Numbered from the stretch's first letter, positions 16,680 to 26,125 are shown. The stretch: 64,000 nt of DNA from CAVQEG01 sp963711465 (GCA_963711465.1 CAVQEG010000001.1:2728001-2792000), one strand, 5' to 3'. Translations and numbers: made by a program. Notes: generated from the letters alone by a model not told the origin.

Positions 16680-18149
16680 CTACCTGGCCACCGCAACGCC
16701 GGCCGCGAAGCTCGCCGTCTCGATCTGCTCTCTGACGGTGCGGGTCGCGACATCGATCACGTAGACGATACCGGGACGCTTCGAACCCGAGATCGGGTGA
16801 TGGAGGTTCGCACCATCCTTCTGATTCTCACAGGAGACGAACGCCGTCGTTCCGTCGGCGGTGATGCCGACGGCGTGCGGCTGCGTCTGCAGATCCTCGA
16901 CGGTCGCCACCACCTTCCGTGTCGCCATGTCGATGATCGAGACGGAATTCGAACCCTGGTTGGGAATCCACAGCTCCGAGTGGTCGGGCGTCATCCCGGG
17001 CACGAGCGGACGCTGTCCGACCGGGATCACGTCGACGATCTGCTTCGTCTTCACGTTCAGCACCCGCACCTCGCCGCTGCCACGACAGGTGAAGAAGAAC
17101 AGATCGGGGTCGGAGCCGAAGAGTCCCTGGTAGGGCTGGTACTTCGAGGGTCCCACCGGCACGGGAGGCACGTCGGCGGCGACGGGAATCCGTTCGCTCA
17201 GCTCCCCCGTCTTCAGATCGACCACACCGATGTCATCGCTGTTGGCGTTGCAGGTGTAGAGGGTCTTCTCATCGGGAGACAGCTGCACGCCGTGGGGTGC
17301 GTAGCCGACATCCTCGATCACCTTCGTGACGGTCATCGTCGCGGCGTCGACCTGGAAGACGGGCTCGAGTTCGGACGAACCCGTATTGAAATTGGACACA
17401 TAGAGTGTGGAGCCATCGGCGGTGACGACGATCTGCGCGGGTGCGGGACCGACGGCGACGCGGCCGAGGCGTTCGAAGGTGACCGCATCGTACTTCTCCA
17501 CATAGCCGCTTGCGATCAGATTGACGTAGACGTCGCGACCATCGGGCGAGAGCACGACGTTGTGCGGCGCCTCGGGAGGGGTGCTGCTGTCGGGTTCGAC
17601 GCCGACGGGCTGATATCGCGCTACGAGATCGGTGCCGATATCGATTGCGGTGAGCCGATCGGAGGCCTGGTTGGTGACCCAGGCGCGCGGGCGATCGCCG
17701 CTGAGGGCGACGACGCCATCGTCGTTCTTCGCCCCCTGTGCGATCCACTGCTGGATTGCACGGATCTGTGCATCGGGCAGCGGATCGCGGCCGATCGGCA
17801 TGTGGGGTTCCGCGATTTCAGCGACCGACGTATCGGTACTGATGTGCTGCATCAGGTGGCTCCACGTGGGGGAGTAGGGGACGACCATGGCACCGTAGTC
17901 GGAGCCGGCCATCACATCGCTCCAGGATGCGAGCGAGAGGCCGCCGCCGAGCGTGCCGGTGTAGTGGCACCCGTCACCGTCGCAGGAGTGTTTGAAGATC
18001 GGGGCGATGTGTTTCGAGTAGATCACCTGTTCGCCGGAGGACGGAATGACGATCGGAGCGGAGGACGACGCCGGATCTTCGCTGCACGCGGAGACGGCGA
18101 TCAGGCACGAGACGAGGATGGTCGCTGAGGCGACGGTGCGATGTGTCAC
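16680..18149 (-). CDS. lipoprotein with cytochrome-like domain and YncE-type beta-propeller
   Basis: 489 residues from GTG 18149, chosen because it puts the lipobox Cys (AVSAC) at residue 22; ATG 18206 is possible, but frames further upstream run antisense to mgtE. Residues 40-140 resemble the cytochrome domain that often precedes propellers: IAPIFKHSCDGDGCHYTG with an unusual C-x4-CH heme motif (Cys 56, Cys 61, His 62), and MPIGRDPLPDAQIRAIQQWI, whose Met could be the distal ligand. The rest is a YncE-like seven-bladed propeller (NVVLSPDGRDVYVNLIASG, TADGSTLYVSNF, MTPDHSELWIPNQGSNSVSI). Probably a surface or periplasmic redox or binding lipoprotein; the substrate is unknown. Confidence 0.83.
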   Translation of the reverse strand: MTHRTVASATILVSCLIAVSACSEDPASSSAPIVIPSSGEQVIYSKHIAPIFKHSCDGDGCHYTGTLGGGLSLASWSDVMAGSDYGAMVVPYSPTWSHLMQHISTDTSVAEIAEPHMPIGRDPLPDAQIRAIQQWIAQGAKNDDGVVALSGDRPRAWVTNQASDRLTAIDIGTDLVARYQPVGVEPDSSTPPEAPHNVVLSPDGRDVYVNLIASGYVEKYDAVTFERLGRVAVGPAPAQIVVTADGSTLYVSNFNTGSSELEPVFQVDAATMTVTKVIEDVGYAPHGVQLSPDEKTLYTCNANSDDIGVVDLKTGELSERIPVAADVPPVPVGPSKYQPYQGLFGSDPDLFFFTCRGSGEVRVLNVKTKQIVDVIPVGQRPLVPGMTPDHSELWIPNQGSNSVSIIDMATRKVVATVEDLQTQPHAVGITADGTTAFVSCENQKDGANLHHPISGSKRPGIVYVIDVATRTVREQIETASFAAGVAVAR

Positions 18150-18321
18150 GGTCGAGCTGGGGGCTGGTGTCGAAGGGAAAGCATCAATGTTACGCCGAGC
18201 GGACATACGGTGAAAGGGTCGGCTGCACGCTCTGTTAACGCTTCGCCGCTGCGAGGTGCGTAGTTTCGCGGCTGGTCGAACCGCGCCTGACGGCGCGCCC
18301 ACCTGACGTTTCCCCGTTCCG

Positions 18322-19713
18322 ATGGCAACTGAGCAGCAGGAAAACCGGCTGGAGGTCGACGAGGAACTGCTCGATGATCTCCGGCACCTGATCGAGGACC
18401 GCAACGAGCTCGCGCTTCGCGCGTTGCTCGTCGACCTGCACGAGGTCGACGTCGCCCAGCTGCTCGAATCGCTGCCGGAGGCGGAGCGGCACTTCATCCT
18501 CGGGCTGCTCTCCGACGACGTCGTCGCCGAGGTAATGCTGCACCTGCCGGAGCAGCAGCGGACGGAGTTCCTGAGCGAACTCGAACCGGAGCAGATCTCG
18601 ACGATCGTCGAGGAGCTTTCGACCGACGACGCGGCCGACATCGTCGCCGAGCTGCCGCCCGACGTCGCCGAGGACGTGCTGGGTCGACTGGAGCTGGCCG
18701 ATGTGGAGGCGACCGGAGAGATCCGCGAGCTGCTGCGCTACGGCGAGGAGACCGCCGGCGGTCGGATGACCACCGACTACGTCGCCGTCGAGCGCACCGC
18801 CAACGTCGCCGACTCGATCGAGGCCATCCGCGACTTCGCGCGCGAGACCGGACTCGACGTGCACTCGCTCTACGTGCTCGACGCCGAGGAGCGGCTCGTC
18901 GGCATCGTCCGGCTGCAGGATCTGGTGCTGCGCCCCTCGACGGCGGTCGTCGGCGACTTCATGCGCACCGACATCATCACCGTCGATCCCAACGAGGACC
19001 AGGAGGTGGTCGGTCAGGTGATGCAGCGCTACGACCTGATCGCCGTGCCGGTCGTCGACACCGGCGACCATCTGCTCGGTGTGATCACCTTCGACGACAT
19101 CGCCGACATCATCAGCGACGAGTCGTCGGAGGACATGCTCTACCTCGCCGGCGTCACCGAGGAGGAGACGCCGATGACCTCGCCGTTTCGTGCCATCCGT
19201 CAGCGGCTTCCGTGGCTGGTGGTCAATCTCGGCACCGCGTTCATCGCCTCGATGGTGATCTCACGCTTTCAGGGCGCCATCGAGCGGGTGACGGCCCTCG
19301 CAGTGGTGATGCCGGTGGTCGCGAGCATGGGCGGCAACGCCGGCGTGCAGGCGATCACCGTGATGGTGCGCGCACTGGCACTCGGCGAACTCAGTTCGTC
19401 GACCCGACGCCGCGCCGTGTTCAAGGAGCTCAGCGTGGGTCTGCTCAACGGAGTCGCAACGGGAACGCTCGCGGGTGCGATGGTGTGGCTCATGTTCGGC
19501 AACCTTCACCTCGGCATGCTGGTCACCGTGGCGATGATCGCCAATCTGCTGATGGCGGGGATCGCCGGGTCGATCATCCCGCTGACGCTTCACCGCCTCA
19601 AATTCGATCCCGCCCTCTCCTCCGGTCCGCTGGTGACCACGTTCACCGACGTCACCGGCTTCCTCACATTCCTCGGACTGGCGACGCTGACGATGGCGTG
19701 GCTGCTCGGGTAG
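18322..19713 (+). CDS. mgtE: magnesium transporter MgtE
   Basis: 463 residues with the full MgtE layout: an acidic superhelical N domain (about 1-135), a pair of CBS domains (about 140-265, including SLYVLDAEERLVGIVRLQDL and AVPVVDTGDHLLGVITFDDI), a connecting helix, and five membrane helices in the last 170 residues. The pore signature MPVVASMGGNAGVQAITVMVR lies near residue 330. MgtE is a dimeric inner-membrane Mg2+ channel whose cytoplasmic domains sense Mg2+ and close the pore. It is divergent from the cytochrome/propeller lipoprotein gene; a TAGTTTC box lies 55 bases upstream. Confidence 0.96.
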   Translation: MATEQQENRLEVDEELLDDLRHLIEDRNELALRALLVDLHEVDVAQLLESLPEAERHFILGLLSDDVVAEVMLHLPEQQRTEFLSELEPEQISTIVEELSTDDAADIVAELPPDVAEDVLGRLELADVEATGEIRELLRYGEETAGGRMTTDYVAVERTANVADSIEAIRDFARETGLDVHSLYVLDAEERLVGIVRLQDLVLRPSTAVVGDFMRTDIITVDPNEDQEVVGQVMQRYDLIAVPVVDTGDHLLGVITFDDIADIISDESSEDMLYLAGVTEEETPMTSPFRAIRQRLPWLVVNLGTAFIASMVISRFQGAIERVTALAVVMPVVASMGGNAGVQAITVMVRALALGELSSSTRRRAVFKELSVGLLNGVATGTLAGAMVWLMFGNLHLGMLVTVAMIANLLMAGIAGSIIPLTLHRLKFDPALSSGPLVTTFTDVTGFLTFLGLATLTMAWLLG

Positions 19714-19730
19714 AAGCCGGCACGAGCGAA

Positions 19731-20291
19731 TTACTTCCGCTTCTCCTGCTGGACTTTTTCGGCGACCTCGTCGTAGAGCTGCTCGATGGCGCGGTGGCGT
19801 TCTTCCGGTGTGTCGGCATCGGGAAACGGACGGTCGAGAATCTGACAGACGAGGTAGGCGACGAGGTCCGAGACGTTGTACTTCTTCTCGCGAACGATCG
19901 GCGCGCCCTCGCCGAGGTAGGTGAGCTGGTCGGTGTTGCCCATTTCCTTGAGCAGGTACGGAATCGCGTGTTCACCAAATCCGACCAGGGTCTCTCCGAG
20001 CTTCGCGAGGTGGTGACCCGGAAGCGCCCACCAGTTGTGCATGAAATCTCCCGGGACCGACTCGCTGTAGACGCGGGCCATCTTCGGATCGGGGTTGTTG
20101 CCCATCATGAGCAGCATCTCGTGCGCCATGACGCGCAGGCGGCCGGCGCCCCGTTCCGACTTGCAGATCTTCTGCAGCTCCTCCTGCGCCTTCGGGCGCT
20201 TGAGCAGCCGTTCGGCCTCGCCACGGAAGAGTGCGTCGACGGAAATTTCCTGCAGCTCTTCCCGCATCGTTCCCAGGCCAGCTCCTGCCAT
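19731..20291 (-). CDS. hypothetical cytoplasmic 186-residue protein
   Basis: Starts MAGAGLGTMREELQEISVDA with a good AGGAGA ribosome-binding site seven bases upstream. It is mostly helical, with no signal or membrane segment, and ends in a Lys/Gln-rich helix (EQLYDEVAEKVQQEKRK). The middle (MHNWWALPGHHLAKLGETLVGFGEHAIPYL) has a HEAT-repeat-like feel but I do not recognise a family. It is convergent with mgtE (17-base gap) and downstream of the aldehyde dehydrogenase gene on the same strand (85-base gap). Confidence 0.75.
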   Translation of the reverse strand: MAGAGLGTMREELQEISVDALFRGEAERLLKRPKAQEELQKICKSERGAGRLRVMAHEMLLMMGNNPDPKMARVYSESVPGDFMHNWWALPGHHLAKLGETLVGFGEHAIPYLLKEMGNTDQLTYLGEGAPIVREKKYNVSDLVAYLVCQILDRPFPDADTPEERHRAIEQLYDEVAEKVQQEKRK

Positions 20292-20376
20292 TGAATTCTC
20301 CTTCTGTAAGCGTTGTCGTCGTCAGATATAAGCGCTGAATGTACGCGATCACGATTCTCCCCGCCAAACCGGCCCC

Positions 20377-21894
20377 TCAGACCTCCATCCACACCGACTT
20401 GGTCTGCGTGTAGACGTCCATCGCCGCTGCGCCGAGCTCGCGACCGAAGCCCGATTCCTTGTAGCCGCCGAACGGCATCGCGTTGTCGGTCATGTTGTAC
20501 GTGTTCACCCAGACCGTTCCAGCGCGCACACCGCGCACGAACGCCATTGCCGTTCTGATGTCGCTCGTCCAGACACCCGCCGCCAGGCCGTAGCGCGTGT
20601 CGTTGGCGATGCGGATCGCGTCGTCGATGTCCTTGAAGGTGATCACCGACGCGACCGGTCCGAAGATTTCCTCCTGCGCGATCTTCATCGAATTCTCCAC
20701 CCGATCGAAGACGGTCGGTTTGACGAAGTAGCCCTGCTCGCCGACGCGTTCACCGCCGGCGACCAGCTCGGCACCCTCGCCGCGACCGGCCTCGATGTAG
20801 CCGAGCACGCGCGTCATCTGTTCCTCGGAGACCAGCGCGCCCGTCCGCGTGTTCGGATCGAGCGGATCGCCCACCACCATCTTCGCCGCACGCGCGGAGA
20901 GCACCTGCATGAATTCCTCCCGCTTCGATTCCTCGATCAGGATCCGGCTGCCCGCGGTACACATTTCTCCCTGATTGATGAAGATGCCCGCCAGCGCGAC
21001 CTTCGCGGCGAACTCGAGGTTCGCGTCGGCGAAGACCACGTTCGGCGACTTGCCGCCCAGCTCCAGCGTGACCTTCTTCAAGGTATCCGCGGCGGTGCGC
21101 ATGATCGTCTTGCCGACGTCGACCGAACCGGTGAAGGCGATCTTGTCGACGCCGGGATGCTCGACGATCGCTGCGCCGGCGGTGTGGCCGAATCCGGTCA
21201 CGATGTTCACCACGCCCTTCGGAATTCCCGCCTCCATCAGCAGCTCGCCGAGGCGCAGGATCGACAGCGGCGTCTGCTCCGCCGGCTTGATCACCACGGT
21301 GTTCCCGAATGCGAGCGCCGGCGCGATTTTCCAGGTCGCCATCTGCAGCGGATAATTCCACGGAATGATCTGCCCGCAGACGCCGAGCGGTTCGCGAACG
21401 GTGAAGGCGAGCGCGTTGGTGCGCGCGTTCGGCTCGATCGTCTCGCCCGTCTGCTTTCCCGCCCAGCCGGCGTAGTAGCGGAAGCAGGCGATCGACTGCG
21501 GCAGATCGATCGCGCGCGCCTCACGCACGGGCTTGCCGTTGTCCAGCGTCTCGAGTTCGGCCAGTTCGTCGATGTGCTCCTCCATCAGATCGGCGACCTT
21601 CCAGAGCAGCTTCGCGCGATCGGCTCCGTTCATCTTCCGGAATTCGCCTTCGAACGCAGCGCGCGCGGCGGCCACCGCGCGATCGACGTCCTCACGATCG
21701 CCCTCGGCCGCCCTGGCGATCACCGCTCCGGTGCCCGGGTAGCGAACCTCGAAGGTTCTGCCCGAGGCCGCGTCGACCCACTCGCCGTCGATGAGCATCT
21801 TGCCGAAGCGAAGCAATCCGTTCGCGTCGAGCTGATTCTTCTGTGGCTTCAACTGCGCCACCGCTGCGTTGGTCTGCACGTCGGTCTCTGCCAT
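20377..21894 (-). CDS. NAD(P)+-dependent aldehyde dehydrogenase
   Basis: 505 residues, the usual length of the ALDH superfamily. The Rossmann region shows FTGSVDVGKTIM. The general base Glu is in VTLELGGKSPN (about residue 271) and the catalytic Cys in INQGEMCTAGSRI (about residue 305). The closing motifs PFGGYKESGFGRE are present. The sequence is closest in feel to betaine/phenylacetaldehyde-type dehydrogenases, which oxidise aldehydes to acids, but the substrate cannot be read from the sequence. GGAGGA lies ahead of ATG 21894. No pathway partner is adjacent. Confidence 0.94.
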   Translation of the reverse strand: MAETDVQTNAAVAQLKPQKNQLDANGLLRFGKMLIDGEWVDAASGRTFEVRYPGTGAVIARAAEGDREDVDRAVAAARAAFEGEFRKMNGADRAKLLWKVADLMEEHIDELAELETLDNGKPVREARAIDLPQSIACFRYYAGWAGKQTGETIEPNARTNALAFTVREPLGVCGQIIPWNYPLQMATWKIAPALAFGNTVVIKPAEQTPLSILRLGELLMEAGIPKGVVNIVTGFGHTAGAAIVEHPGVDKIAFTGSVDVGKTIMRTAADTLKKVTLELGGKSPNVVFADANLEFAAKVALAGIFINQGEMCTAGSRILIEESKREEFMQVLSARAAKMVVGDPLDPNTRTGALVSEEQMTRVLGYIEAGRGEGAELVAGGERVGEQGYFVKPTVFDRVENSMKIAQEEIFGPVASVITFKDIDDAIRIANDTRYGLAAGVWTSDIRTAMAFVRGVRAGTVWVNTYNMTDNAMPFGGYKESGFGRELGAAAMDVYTQTKSVWMEV

Positions 21895-22199
21895 GGACTC
21901 CTCCCGGAATGATGCCGGGCGCCGTCATGTTCTGCCGATGCCGGTCGGACGCGTGGAGCGGAGGATCATACCGGTGATCCGTCCCGTCCGCGAAGCCGTT
22001 CCGCACCCGATGTACACGAGGGCCCGAATCGATTGAACGAATTCAGAAAGACAGGCAAGATATGAAACGGGTCAAACCGGCACGCGCATTGGTACGCGTT
22101 GTGTAACTTCGGCGCGTCCGAATCGCGTTCGACGCGAACTGCCTCGATCCTGCCGGCCATGATGCGCCATTCAATTCCCAACGCAAACTCGTTCGCCTC
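21895..22199. other. divergent intergenic region
   Basis: 305 bases between the aldehyde dehydrogenase gene and the small outer-membrane protein gene. A TAACTTC box at 22104-22110 may serve the rightward gene. No other structure noticed. Confidence 0.4.
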
Positions 22200-22655
22200 A
22201 TGAGAAGACATCTCCTGACCATCGCTGTCGTCGCGACATTCCTGAGTGCCGCGGTACCCACGTTCGCCCAGAGTAAGACACAGCTTGGAGCGGGACTCGC
22301 CTACGGTGGTGGCATTGAAGAGCTCGCCCTCGACGTGCGCGTAGGATTCGCCCCGTTCGGCAACGTCCGTAACGTCACGATGGCGATCAACTTCGACTAC
22401 TTCTTCTCGACCATCTCGTTCTGGACGGTCGACGGCAATGTGCACTGGGAGCTGCTGAATTTCTCGCGTGGCGGCGGTGCGTATCTGCTCGGCGGACTCG
22501 AGATCTCGCACTATGTGAATACGGGGCTCGGTCTCAACCTCGGCGGTGGCGTGCACGGACCGATCGGTCCGGTCGATGCGTTCGCCGAACTCAAGGCGGT
22601 GATCATCGACAACTCGCAGGTGGTGCTCACCGGCGGATTCAACTTCGACATCTGA
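22200..22655 (+). CDS. small outer-membrane beta-barrel-like protein
   Basis: 151 residues: a signal peptide ending PTFAQ at about residue 24, then Gly- and aromatic-rich alternating strands (TQLGAGLAYGGGIEELALDV, VTMAINFDYFFSTIS, GAYLLGGLEISHYV, VVLTGGFNFDI) ending in an aromatic-rich strand, as in small outer-membrane barrels. No specific family recognised. It is transcribed alone and closes with a strong terminator. Confidence 0.75.
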   Translation: MRRHLLTIAVVATFLSAAVPTFAQSKTQLGAGLAYGGGIEELALDVRVGFAPFGNVRNVTMAINFDYFFSTISFWTVDGNVHWELLNFSRGGGAYLLGGLEISHYVNTGLGLNLGGGVHGPIGPVDAFAELKAVIIDNSQVVLTGGFNFDI

Positions 22656-22673
22656 TCGCCATCGAAAGCTTCT

Positions 22674-22710
22674 CGAGGCCCCGGTAGCGTCGTGCTCCGG
22701 GGCCTCGTTC
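22674..22710 (+). terminator. rho-independent-like terminator
   Basis: Arms CGAGGCCCCGG (22674-22684) and CCGGGGCCTCG (22697-22707) form a perfect 11-bp stem with a 12-base loop, followed by TTCGTT. It lies 19 bases after the barrel gene stop, between convergent genes, and could serve both. Confidence 0.8.
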
Positions 22711-22722
22711 GTTGCTGCACGT

Positions 22723-23469
22723 TCACCGCTCGCCTTCGAATCGCCGCAGCTGCATCGTCGTCTCATCCATCACCAGGTAGGAGCGATCCGAGAGCCAGGT
22801 GCCGAGGTTGAAGTAGACACCACCGTCGAACTCCATCCGCGTCGGCCGGTGGTTGTGTCCCATCACCACGACATCGAAGCCATCCCTCTCGATCCGATCG
22901 CGTGCGAACGCCTGCAGGCCATCGCCCTCTCCGTCACGTTCTCCTCGGTAGTTCTTCTGTTCGGTATGCGCGCGACTTCGTCGCGACGCCCATGCGGCGA
23001 TGCCGATACCGAGATCGGGGTGGAGAATTCTCCACAGCGCGTTGGACACGGGACTGCGCAGCACCCGTTTGAGAATCAGGTAGCCGGTGTCGTTGAACGC
23101 CTTGCCGTCGCCATGAGAAATATAGACGCGGCGGCCGGCGAGCTGCCGTTCGACGTCACCGCCATGCAGCGTGACACCCAGGTGCTGTTCGAAGAACCGA
23201 TAGTGTCCGAAGTCGTGGTTACCGATGACGTACTCGACGGGGATACCGGCATCGACGAGGGCGGCGAGAGCGCCGATGGCGCGGACGAATTCAGCGGGGA
23301 TGACGGTGCGGTAATCGAACCAGTAGTCGAAGAGGTCGCCGACGATCCAGAGGGATTCGGCGCCGGAGGCGCCGACGGTCTCGAGGAAGCGCACGACCGT
23401 GCGCTCGCGTTCGCGGCTCTTCGCGGGGGAACCGAGGCCGAGGTGGGCATCGGAGAAGAAGTAGTGCAC
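22723..23469 (-). CDS. lpxH: UDP-2,3-diacylglucosamine diphosphatase-like metallophosphoesterase
   Basis: 248 residues from GTG 23469, chosen because known LpxH proteins begin within a few residues of the first metal-binding motif, seen here as VHYFFSDAHLGLG. The other metallophosphoesterase motifs follow: GDLFDYW, GNHDFGHY, HGGDVE, ISHGDGKAF and GHNHRPTRM. LpxH removes UMP from UDP-2,3-diacyl-GlcN to give lipid X, step four of lipid A synthesis, at the inner face of the membrane. The frame is open up to ATG 23568, but that extension runs through a dispersed repeat. A separate ATG with a strong ribosome-binding site lies at 23693 in another frame. Confidence 0.85.
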   Translation of the reverse strand: MHYFFSDAHLGLGSPAKSRERERTVVRFLETVGASGAESLWIVGDLFDYWFDYRTVIPAEFVRAIGALAALVDAGIPVEYVIGNHDFGHYRFFEQHLGVTLHGGDVERQLAGRRVYISHGDGKAFNDTGYLILKRVLRSPVSNALWRILHPDLGIGIAAWASRRSRAHTEQKNYRGERDGEGDGLQAFARDRIERDGFDVVVMGHNHRPTRMEFDGGVYFNLGTWLSDRSYLVMDETTMQLRRFEGER

Positions 23470-23555
23470 GTGGGCGTCGGTTGCGTGGATTCGGGCGCTC
23501 CGCCCGCAGTTGATTCGACGGCTGCTCCCGGAAGATACGGGTGGCGGCGCGGCGG

Positions 23556-23649
23556 GCTCGCTCGGCAAAGACCGCGCTCCAGCGGAATTCGCAGTCGCCC
23601 CCTCCGCTCCAAGGCCCGGAGGGCCGCCCTCCCTTTGCCCACGGCTACG
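23556..23649 (+). repeat. dispersed palindromic element, copy A (truncated)
   Basis: 94 bases identical to 23782-23875. It contains the GGAGGGC-C-GCCCTCC palindrome and the first arm (CCCACGGC) of the second hairpin, then breaks off. It sits just upstream of lpxH, between the GTG start and a strong Shine-Dalgarno/ATG at 23693. Confidence 0.9.
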
Positions 23650-23693
23650 GTCTTCGTCGTTCCGGACGGCTGTGTCTTCTTCGGCTTTGGCAT

Positions 23694-24068
23694 TGACTCC
23701 TCCAGGGTGTTGCTACACCCTATCTGCTGACTGTTCTGCCTGCCGCCAATTCCACAAAACTCGGGAGTGTCGCGGCGGGGAGCTCGCTCGGCAAAGACCG
23801 CGCTCCAGCGGAATTCGCAGTCGCCCCCTCCGCTCCAAGGCCCGGAGGGCCGCCCTCCCTTTGCCCACGGCTACGCCGTGGGTACTCGATACCCACGCAA
23901 ATCCAACCACCCCCCCGCGCGCCCGATCGCCCGGGGCGCTTCTCCGGGGGTTACGCATCGTGCGGCGAGGGCTTATATTGAACGCTTTGTTCGAATTGCC
24001 CGGTCTCTCCTGCTCTTGCCCGCATCGACCTACCCTACACGTTTTTCGAGAACATTTCACAGTCCAGC
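23694..24068. other. divergent intergenic region with repeat copy
   Basis: Separates lpxH from the ABC transporter operon. On the minus strand a 7-bp hairpin (AGGGTGT/ACACCCT, 23704-23721) precedes the GGAGGA of ATG 23693. Repeat copy B lies at 23782-23896. A TATATTG box at 23974-23980 may be the -7 element of the operon. Confidence 0.6.
23782..23896 (+). repeat. dispersed palindromic element, copy B (complete)
   Basis: The 60-base core at 23837-23896 carries three palindromes in order: GGAGGGC-C-GCCCTCC, CCCACGGC-TAC-GCCGTGGG, and GTGGGTA-CTCGA-TACCCAC, which shares GTGGG with the second. The preceding 55 bases are shared only with copy A. Confidence 0.9.
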
Positions 24069-26114
24069 ATGAATCGACCGATGACGACCACACACTGGCT
24101 TCGGGGCGCCCGCGCGTCGTTCACTCTGCTTACCATCGCTGCGCTCTTCGCGATAACCGGGTGCGGCGGCAAGAAGTCGGGCCCCGTGGCCAGCGGCGGA
24201 GGAGCGACGACGATGCCGAAGACGTTCAAGTCGGGACCCGACTCCACCGTTGCGCCGGAACTCGGCGGGCCCGGCTTCGAGCGCATCGCGGCCGACAGCG
24301 GCTGGTCGACCGGTACGATTGCTCCGGACCAGATCAAGTACATCGGCGATCCGAATGCGAAGAAGGGCGGGATGCTCACCTCCGCGGAGCAGGACTTTCC
24401 GGCGACCTTCCGCACCTACGGCAAGGATGCCAACTCGACGACCATTCAGCTGATCAACGACATGGTCTACGAGTCGCTCATCACCACCAACCCGCTCACG
24501 CTCGAGTTCCTGCCGAAGCTCGCCACGCACTGGAAGGTGAGCGATGACGGGCAGACCTACTACTTCCGGATCAATCCCAACGCTCACTTTTCCGACGGCC
24601 ACCCGGTCACGACCGACGACGTGCTGGCCACCTACAAGCTCGTCACCGACTCGACGATTCTCGATCCCTTCAGCCGCCAGCTCTTCGGTACGCAGTACGA
24701 TCCGCCGAAGAAGATCAGCAAGTACATCGTCTCGGTGCACTCGAAGGAGAAGAACTGGAAGAACATGCTGTACTTCGGCGGGCTGCAGATACTTCCCTCG
24801 TACCTGATCGACACCATGAGCGGCACGGAGTACCTCGACAAGTACCAGTACGCCATGCTCCCCGGCAGCGGTCCGTACGTGATCCTCCCTCAGGATACCC
24901 GCAAGGGTCAGTCCTTCACGCTTACACGACTGACCGACTGGTGGGGCCGGGACCTTCCGTCGAACACCGGCAACTACAACTTCGACAAGATCAAGGTGCT
25001 CTCGATCGAGGATGAGAACCTCCGCTACGAGAAGTTCCGCGCCGGCGACGTCGACTTCCACATCGAGCCCAGAGCACAGTTCTGGAAGACCAAGTACGAC
25101 TTCGATCTGATCGACCGGGGGATCATCCAGAAGCGCAAGGTGTACAACGACAAGCCGCAGGGTCTGCAGGCGTGGGCATTCAACATGCGGCGGTGGCCGT
25201 TCAACGATCCGAAGGTCCGCGAGGCGTTCACGCTGCTGATCAACCGCAAGAAGCTGATCCAGCAGATCATGTATAACGAGTACGAGATCAGCGACTCCTA
25301 CTACCCGGGCAGCGATTACGCCAATCCGAACAACCCCAAGTACCGCTACGATCCGGAGCGCGCGCTACAGCTGCTCAAGGAGGCGGGCTTCACCAGCCGC
25401 AACTCCGACGGAATCCTCGTCGACAAGGACAACGGCCGTCCCTTCAAGATCGAGCTGCCGCTGCCCAAGGGCTCCGAGCACATCCAGACGCCGATTCAGC
25501 AGGACCTCAAGAAGGTCGGCATCCAGATGGACATCCGGTTCGTCGACTACGCGCAGCTCTTCAAGCTCACCGCCGAGCGCAACTTCGATATCGCCTACGT
25601 CGGCTACGCCGGACTGATCTACCCGAATCCCTACGGCACGTTCCACTCATCGATGGCCGATGCGAAGAACACCAACAACATCACGGGTTTCAAGAACGCG
25701 CGTGCCGACCAGATCATCGAGCAGGAGCTGGTCACCTACGACTACCAGAAGCGGGTGAAGCTGATCCGCGAGCTCGATTCGATCCTGATGGCATCGCACG
25801 CCTACGCGCTGTCATGGTACGCGCCGTTCACACGGGTGATCTACTGGAACTACCTCGGCCACCCCGATTACTACCTGTCGCGCTATGGCGACTACCGCGA
25901 CATCTACATTCTGTGGTGGGTTGATCCGGACAAGCAGCAGAAGGTACACGAGGCGCGCGGCGATGCGTCGATCACCATGCCGGTCGGAGATACGAAGGTG
26001 GAATTCTGGCCGGAGTACGACCGCCAGCACAGCGGGCAGACACCGGCGCCGATGCCTGAGGCGGTGGCCGATACGGCCACATCCGGTGCTGACACGACGC
26101 CGTCGATCAAATGA
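24069..26114 (+). CDS. peptide ABC transporter substrate-binding lipoprotein (YejA-like)
   Basis: 681 residues. A long signal ends in a lipobox (LFAITGC, Cys 32). The body matches family 5 solute-binding proteins of the YejA/microcin C subgroup: AEQDFPATFRTYGKDANS, VYESLITTNPLTLEFLPKLA, FRINPNAHFSDGHPVTTDDV, RRWPFNDPKVREAFTLLINR, NPKYRYDPERALQLLKEAGF. It should capture oligopeptides or peptide-like compounds in the periplasm and hand them to the permeases encoded next. It is the first gene of a six-gene operon; a hairpin separates it from the permease gene. Confidence 0.93.
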   Translation: MNRPMTTTHWLRGARASFTLLTIAALFAITGCGGKKSGPVASGGGATTMPKTFKSGPDSTVAPELGGPGFERIAADSGWSTGTIAPDQIKYIGDPNAKKGGMLTSAEQDFPATFRTYGKDANSTTIQLINDMVYESLITTNPLTLEFLPKLATHWKVSDDGQTYYFRINPNAHFSDGHPVTTDDVLATYKLVTDSTILDPFSRQLFGTQYDPPKKISKYIVSVHSKEKNWKNMLYFGGLQILPSYLIDTMSGTEYLDKYQYAMLPGSGPYVILPQDTRKGQSFTLTRLTDWWGRDLPSNTGNYNFDKIKVLSIEDENLRYEKFRAGDVDFHIEPRAQFWKTKYDFDLIDRGIIQKRKVYNDKPQGLQAWAFNMRRWPFNDPKVREAFTLLINRKKLIQQIMYNEYEISDSYYPGSDYANPNNPKYRYDPERALQLLKEAGFTSRNSDGILVDKDNGRPFKIELPLPKGSEHIQTPIQQDLKKVGIQMDIRFVDYAQLFKLTAERNFDIAYVGYAGLIYPNPYGTFHSSMADAKNTNNITGFKNARADQIIEQELVTYDYQKRVKLIRELDSILMASHAYALSWYAPFTRVIYWNYLGHPDYYLSRYGDYRDIYILWWVDPDKQQKVHEARGDASITMPVGDTKVEFWPEYDRQHSGQTPAPMPEAVADTATSGADTTPSIK

Positions 26115-26125
26115 GTCACGACTCT

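Noticed and set aside
18150..18641. N-terminal extension of the cytochrome/propeller lipoprotein
   Set aside because: The extension is Ser/Arg-rich, runs antisense through the start of mgtE, and would bury the lipoprotein signal deep in the protein.
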